Shown piece by piece: positions 58,724 through 64,000 of a stretch of 64,000 bases of DNA. The stretch is from Bagarius yarrelli (lineage: Eukaryota; Chordata; Actinopteri; Siluriformes; Sisoridae), in assembly GCA_005784505.1 (NCBI GenBank), contig VCAZ01000035.1:248001-312000 (forward strand). The letters run 5' to 3'. Made by a program: the position numbers and the translations under genes. Below the pieces are notes generated by a model that was not told where the DNA came from, ran no database searches, and was given only the letters and a program-made list of their open reading frames with translations. Within the stretch, counting starts at the first letter, position 1; each line of letters begins with the position of its first letter.

Positions 58724-59110
58724 CTGCTAAACAGAATTGCTTCCCTTTGCAGTTGGCTATTAGTTTCTCTCATTTTAATCAGGCTGGTGCCTCTTGTGTC
58801 TCAGGCTTGTAAGGGGAAGGCACTGTCATTGTTCTCAGTGTTTTACAACACACCTTTAGTCTAACTCTCAGCTCTGACCTTAGTTATGCAAATCAGCATT
58901 TATTTCCCTGGGGATTTAGTCAATGTAGGACAATGCAGTATGCTTGTCTTTTGTTCTGTGATGTACATCCAACATGCAGATTTCATATGAATAATCAACA
59001 AACCAAAAATGTGTCTGGTTTCTGCAGATTCTTATTCATGCAGTAATCCGAGCTAATTTTGAAAATGGGGACAAGAGGCACACTGTCAGGGAAGCGAGAA
59101 CTCGTGGCGT
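58480..59110. other. Repeat-poor block, candidate conserved non-coding sequence
   Basis: Apart from a T run at 58692-58719, no repeats. Contains homeodomain-type cttaattgcttaattaaaac (about 58580), an octamer-like tatgcaaat (about 58884) and SOX-like tcattgttct (about 58828). Enhancer status is only a guess from motif density. Confidence 0.2.
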
Positions 59111-60629
59111 TAAATATTTATATGCGTACCAACCTACTCCACTCCTAATCTATGTGTGAAATAAACTTGTTTTATTTCTAGAAGAAAAGTATGATTGGCC
59201 ATTTAGAGTGGTTGGACCTTGTCTAATCTGATTCCATGCGTTTCATCTAGTTTATGAGGTTAATCAATCCTCATGTGTCCTTATTCCTCATTGCAGCTCA
59301 ACTTGCCTTTCTTCACTACATGGACTATAAAAATCATTTCACCTTGCCTAACCCTTAGAAGGACTTTATATTAAAAGATTCTTCAAAGTGTAGAGCAGAT
59401 TTTTTTTCCCCCTACACCTCAGGCTTCTTTCGACTTTTGGCTTTGCTTTGACCGTGATATTGGATTGCATCTAGTTTCAGTCGGATTTACAGCTTGTATG
59501 TAAATTCTGTTAAGATTTTTTTTTGTGGCAAGCACAAGTTGTTTTTTTTTGTTTGTTTGTTTTTTATCCCTTTGTAATAGTCTTTTGAGGTGATCCCCCA
59601 ACAATATGTTTAATGCAAGAGCTCCTTCAACTTGACTACTCTTCATCCATGTGCTTAATCCTAAACATTCTTTTAATTTGAAAGTAGGTTGGACTGTGTA
59701 ACGGATTGCTTATCGGATTGTTAGTCATTGTCTCTTTCCCAGAAACGTCATTTTCATGGAACCTGTTTAAAGTTCTATTGATCTTTAAATGAGGACTGAT
59801 TAGTGAAGTTGCTCCTTCGGCAATATTTACCGTTTCTCCGGTTTTATGAAGCTTTATTTGTCCTTGTTCCATTTGAACAGCATTTTAGAGACAGGAATCA
59901 CAGTACTAGAAATCTTTGCTTCGACTGAAAAAGTTTAAGCCCTTTTGAGATGCTGTTGTTTTGTAGAATTTAATCTCAAGGCTATTAAGTTTTTTTTGGG
60001 TTTTTTTTTGTTTTTTTCCCCCAAGACTCACTCAAGCAGCCATTTTTTTGCGGTGGCCACATGACTGTCTCACAGAACCTTGAAGTAATTGCTGGTGAGC
60101 AGTCATGGTGTGTTTTTAGTCTTTTTTTTTTTTCCCCAGCTCACATGCTCTGTAACGTGGCCACTGATCACCAGTCTATTAAGCTCGCTGTGTTTGTGCC
60201 CTTGAGAAAACCTAATGGAATTTCACTTGTCTGTGAGGTGATTGAGCACGAAATGTGAAAGTTAAAAGCTTATTATATCATTCGACTTGTCGCCACTATG
60301 ATAAACACTCACTAACTCGCACGCTGACTAAAAGGCATTTTTGTCATGCGTAAAGCAAATGTATTTTATTTGTTAAATTACTCTACTAATGCCTGTGCCT
60401 AATAATCTAAAAGACCAGCAAAGACTGTTGGCTGATGTATTTACTCACTCACTGAGTGTGTGTTTTAGTTCAATGTGTTTGAGTCAGATAGTGTAGGATG
60501 AGGCCCGTTCCCCTTTAAAAGCCGAGGTCACAGGCCGTGACTTATACCCGAGGCCAGCCCTAAATACCCTGCTAATAAGGCATGATGTTTGCAAGCCCCG
60601 GCAATAATACAATGTACATTTATAGTCAT

Positions 60630-60630
<1 letters not shown>

Positions 60631-60668
<38 letters not shown>
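60631..60668. repeat. 38-bp poly-T run
   Basis: Uninterrupted T tract, the longest in the window. Confidence 0.97.
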
Positions 60669-60671
<3 letters not shown>

Positions 60672-60824
60672 AATTCCACCAGAGAAAACTGGTAGAAAGG
60701 CATTCTAATGTAGGTCAAAGGATTTTGTAATTATACCAACAATGATGCAATTGTGAGCTGCCCTTTCCAGTTCTACACAGTAAATTTTTTTTAAACATGA
60801 TAAAGGTATAACGTTTTGGGTTGT

Positions 60825-60907
60825 GACCGCTAACCTTTAGCCGCTCAGTTGGATAAAGAGCCTCAGTGTCTTTGGATGGGGCGTCTGCTGAGCGCCGTAA
60901 ATGTATA
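60825..60907 (+). mobile_element. Family-2 SINE tail remnant
   Basis: ctcagttggataaagagcct ... ggggcgtctgctgagcgccgtaaatgta, in two short matching blocks. Confidence 0.4.
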
Positions 60908-63444
60908 AGGAATGCATGCTGTCTCAAGTGTGCGTTTGAGTGTTTGTACGATTTCTATGGAATTGTTGTCGTAACCTGCAGCTGAACTGATTTGATTTTA
61001 GAACGAAACCAGACATTGTCAGGACAAGCTTAAATGTCTGATAGTTTTTCTGCTCTGCTGTCGAAATCAGGCTCCATCTTCCAGACCTATGCATTTTTTT
61101 TTTTATTTTTGGAGAAATCGTGTCTCACTATATATCACTGGATACTGCATAACCATTTATCATCGCATGCCTAAGTTAGACTATGTGACTGGATTTATAG
61201 AGGTCACATAGCTGAGTATTTCCGTGAACAGCTTGCCTTGTAGACTTCGGGCAGTCAGATGGAAATGTTGTGCATGTTTAGAAGCCTTATATGGTTTAAC
61301 AGTGTTGCTTTCTGGCAAAATGCTACAATATTTTACTGCAAGTGCCCTTCCAGCATGGATATATACACTACGTTAAATACCATTATCTTTCATCAGGGCT
61401 CAAAAAATTAATCAATACACAGGCTACATAATTTTCATTAACAAAGTGTGTGGACAGAGTATTTAGATCTGGTTAATGCCGCTTGTCCGAGTTGCTGAAG
61501 CTAATGTTATTTTTTTTGGGGGGGGGGGCGCTTTGGGTCAGCATTAATTAAAATCCATCAGTCGACCCCCTTTACACTAAATTAAAAAAAAAAAAAAGCT
61601 CGTTATGGCTTCTTTGCTGTTTTTGGATGGTTTGATTTCATCATTTGAATTTGTTTATTTTTACTATAAAAAAAAAAACCATGTAATTAATTATTTTCAC
61701 AAGGCTGAAATTCTGAGGCTATGATATTAAGCTGCATGAAGTAAATTTCAGAGCTCCGAATTTAGCGAATTTAGCATGCTTTTATGGATGTGCTGTGAAG
61801 AGTTCTAACATTGCGATCACCGCTGCACATTCGTATTTACTACACAACATTGTACAACAAACAAAAGTGTGTAGAAAAACATTTGTTTTGCCTCCTTATG
61901 GGCATGCTGCTAATACACTGCTCATCTCTGCAGCTATAACCGGAAATTCTGTACCGACATTCTGGAGTTTCTATAGTAACCATCGGCTGTCAAGTGTTTG
62001 GATGATGTTGGTGGCCTTTCACTGGCCTTTTCATCCTTTCTCACACTACCAGTCACCATTAATCTGCCTCTGACTCTGTGACCAGTGCAAATGACCCATT
62101 ATAATGTAGTGTAATTTGCCATGTTAAGAAGATTCCACTTTTAGTTCAGTTTAAGATCATTGACCAGTAAGCACACACTGAAGGAATGGCGAGTTCACGG
62201 GCACTGACATGTGAAGGACTGTGTTTGGCATCGGATCGATCAGTCTTCAATAGATTCTGAAGAACCCGCAGATAAGGCTCACGGTTTTGCAGTGTTCAGA
62301 CTCGAGTAAGCCAATGTGCGCACTATCGCATTCTTTCCACAGTTTTCCTCTCTGTGGTGTCGACATCTTGAAGAAATGATGATGCTTAAATCAATGCGGA
62401 CTTCCTGCTGTAACAACTATAACTTCTCATGTGCCAGCGTATTTCAAGGCTGCTGATAAAAAGCATAACAGAATGTGTGGTTTTTCCTCTATACTCTGAA
62501 AAGCTGGAACACAGCTGCTGCCTTATCCTCTGGGCCTCTTCATAAATTTGTGAGGAATCCTTTTGGGGATTTGGTTTCAGTAGATGAAATACTAATAGCC
62601 TCATTTTTAGAAAAAAAAAAAAAAAAGCAGGGAAACGTGCCATTGGGCAGTCGTTAAGGGTTCCTGGGGTGAGTATGGCACTGGCACATTTCTGGCACAG
62701 CTGCACTATTGAGAAATGGGTCTAATTGGTCATCTGTGCACACCAGTACTTTGTAGTGCAGACTAATCTATGTTTAGAGCTCTTCAAGGGCCTCTAGGAA
62801 TCATGCTCTGGAATGTGTATAAATTCATCATGAACCGCTGACTTAAAGTTTGGAATAAGCAAGTGCATGGTCTTATTCGAGGAGGGTAGTTAGCTAGATA
62901 CCGACTCTGACTCTGAGCCTAGGAAGGTTCCAAAAGACAGATCTCTGACCTCTTTGAAATTGGTGGCCTGGGCTTCCTGTGGCAAACCCTTATGTAATTC
63001 TTCAGTTGTGAAAGCTGGCAGTATGTGACTGGGTTTTTATCATGGTCGCTTGTTACTTCCTACTTTTATGATGCTGATTATACAGGTTATCAGCATTCAT
63101 CTATAAACAGAGTGCTTAGCTGACCTCTGTGGTGAAAGTACAAGCAAAAAAAAATCCTGGATTGCATGGCACTATTTGCCAGCATTGATGTATCCTTGAC
63201 ATTCTTGGCCCCTTGTTTTATCCAAAAAATGCTGTTCTTCACTTTAGTTTTATAAGCAAAAGAAATTAAAAGAAAAACCAAATATGCATGGAGTTGTGCA
63301 ACAGATCTTTGAATTGAGGGGAAATAAATCTGGGCATATAAGTACAGGGGATACAGAGAGAATAATCTGAAAACGTTTAAGGACTAATGTTTTAAGTTGC
63401 TCTCACACACACAATGTAACCGCATAATTCCTGCTACTTGTTTT

Positions 63445-63642
63445 TCACCCAAATGAGGATGGGTTCTCCGAGTCTGGTTCCTCTCAAGGTTTCTTCCTAT
63501 TTCCATCTCAGGGAGTTTTTCCTTGCCACCGGTACAGGTACAAACTGATTTCTGTTTCTCTTTCATCTTATAAATTCTTGGATTGTGTAAAGCTGCTTTG
63601 TGACAATCACCATTGTAAAAAGCGCTAAACAAATAAAATAGA
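63445..63642 (+). mobile_element. LINE 3' UTR fragment (family A)
   Basis: Runs from cacccaaatgaggatgggtt through ctctcaaggtttcttcctat and gggagtttttccttgccacc to the tail gctgctttgtgacaatcacc and aagcgctaaacaaataaaat. Same family as 7840 and 34150. Confidence 0.65.
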
Positions 63643-64000
63643 AAAATGGTATAATCTGGGAACATGAAAAGTTTGGGTGCAGAATAAGACTAATGCTGCC
63701 TTCACACCAAACGTGCATATATCTAATCGACTCATGCGAATATTGTGAAATTCAATGCAAAGACACTAATAGAAGTGATTTTTGTTTGGTACAAGATTGC
63801 TTCCATCAGTGTCTTTGCGTTGCATTTTTAAAGTAAATTTAAACAATAAATAAAATTGTGCGAGTGTCCCGATGCGCACATACTGTATAAATGAACGTTT
63901 AATGCAGTTTTTAGTGGGACTGGATTTAAAACCTGTCTCTTTTTTCTGCATTAAATGTGTCCAGTCTTACTAAGGGAACAGGCCACCATTTCTACCTAAA

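Noticed and set aside
63690..63960. Possible PIF/Harbinger end (ttcacaccaaacgtg)
   Set aside because: A single short motif with no inverted partner or target duplication found before the window ends.

Overview
The window is nuclear DNA of a teleost fish. Long AT-rich introns with GT-AG splice sites, dense microsatellites and many tRNA-derived SINEs, L2-like LINE ends and hAT/Tc1-type DNA transposon remnants all point this way. The repeat spectrum (DANA-like and 'catttggcagacgccc' SINEs) fits an otophysan such as a catfish, but this is inference. No bacterial, plasmid or phage sequence and no CRISPR array was seen.

Three protein genes are supported. (1) Bases 1-6205, minus strand: the 5' three coding exons (181 residues) of a ZIP-family zinc importer closest to slc39a1; its 3' end lies left of the window. 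(2) Bases 9645-26162, plus strand: a complete 29-exon stereocilin gene (strc). The assembled reading frame is 5,760 nt including stop (1,919 residues) and every junction is in phase. It has a signal peptide, a stereocilin/mesothelin-type body and a C-terminal hydrophobic GPI-like tail. One intron must use a GC-AG donor. (3) Plus strand from about 28.1 kb: the 5' end of a furin gene, with a TATA/CpG-rich promoter, a probable non-coding first exon ending at 28655, and the first coding exon at 37756-37932 (signal peptide and start of the prodomain). No later furin exon was found up to 64000, so the following intron exceeds 26 kb.

The rest is intronic or intergenic and is dominated by mobile-element debris. 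Two SINE families occur: a DANA/V-SINE-like one (5 copies) and a tRNA-headed one ending in aaatgtaaatg (about 20 copies or pieces). LINE 3' ends carry readable reverse-transcriptase C-termini. Tc1-like non-autonomous elements and several hAT relics are present, one with a clean 8-bp target duplication and others with BED-finger or C-terminal dimerisation-domain coding remnants. Simple repeats include a tetranucleotide array that folds into long hairpins, a roughly 490-bp AT array and a 39-bp C tract.

The three genes are not known to form a pathway: a zinc importer, a stereocilia-connector protein of hair cells, and a secretory-pathway endoprotease. No evidence of a wholly new biological system was found. 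The most useful observations are the GC-AG intron, a competing splice acceptor in strc exon 19, the LINE/SINE tail sharing, nested insertions and the internally deleted hAT relic.
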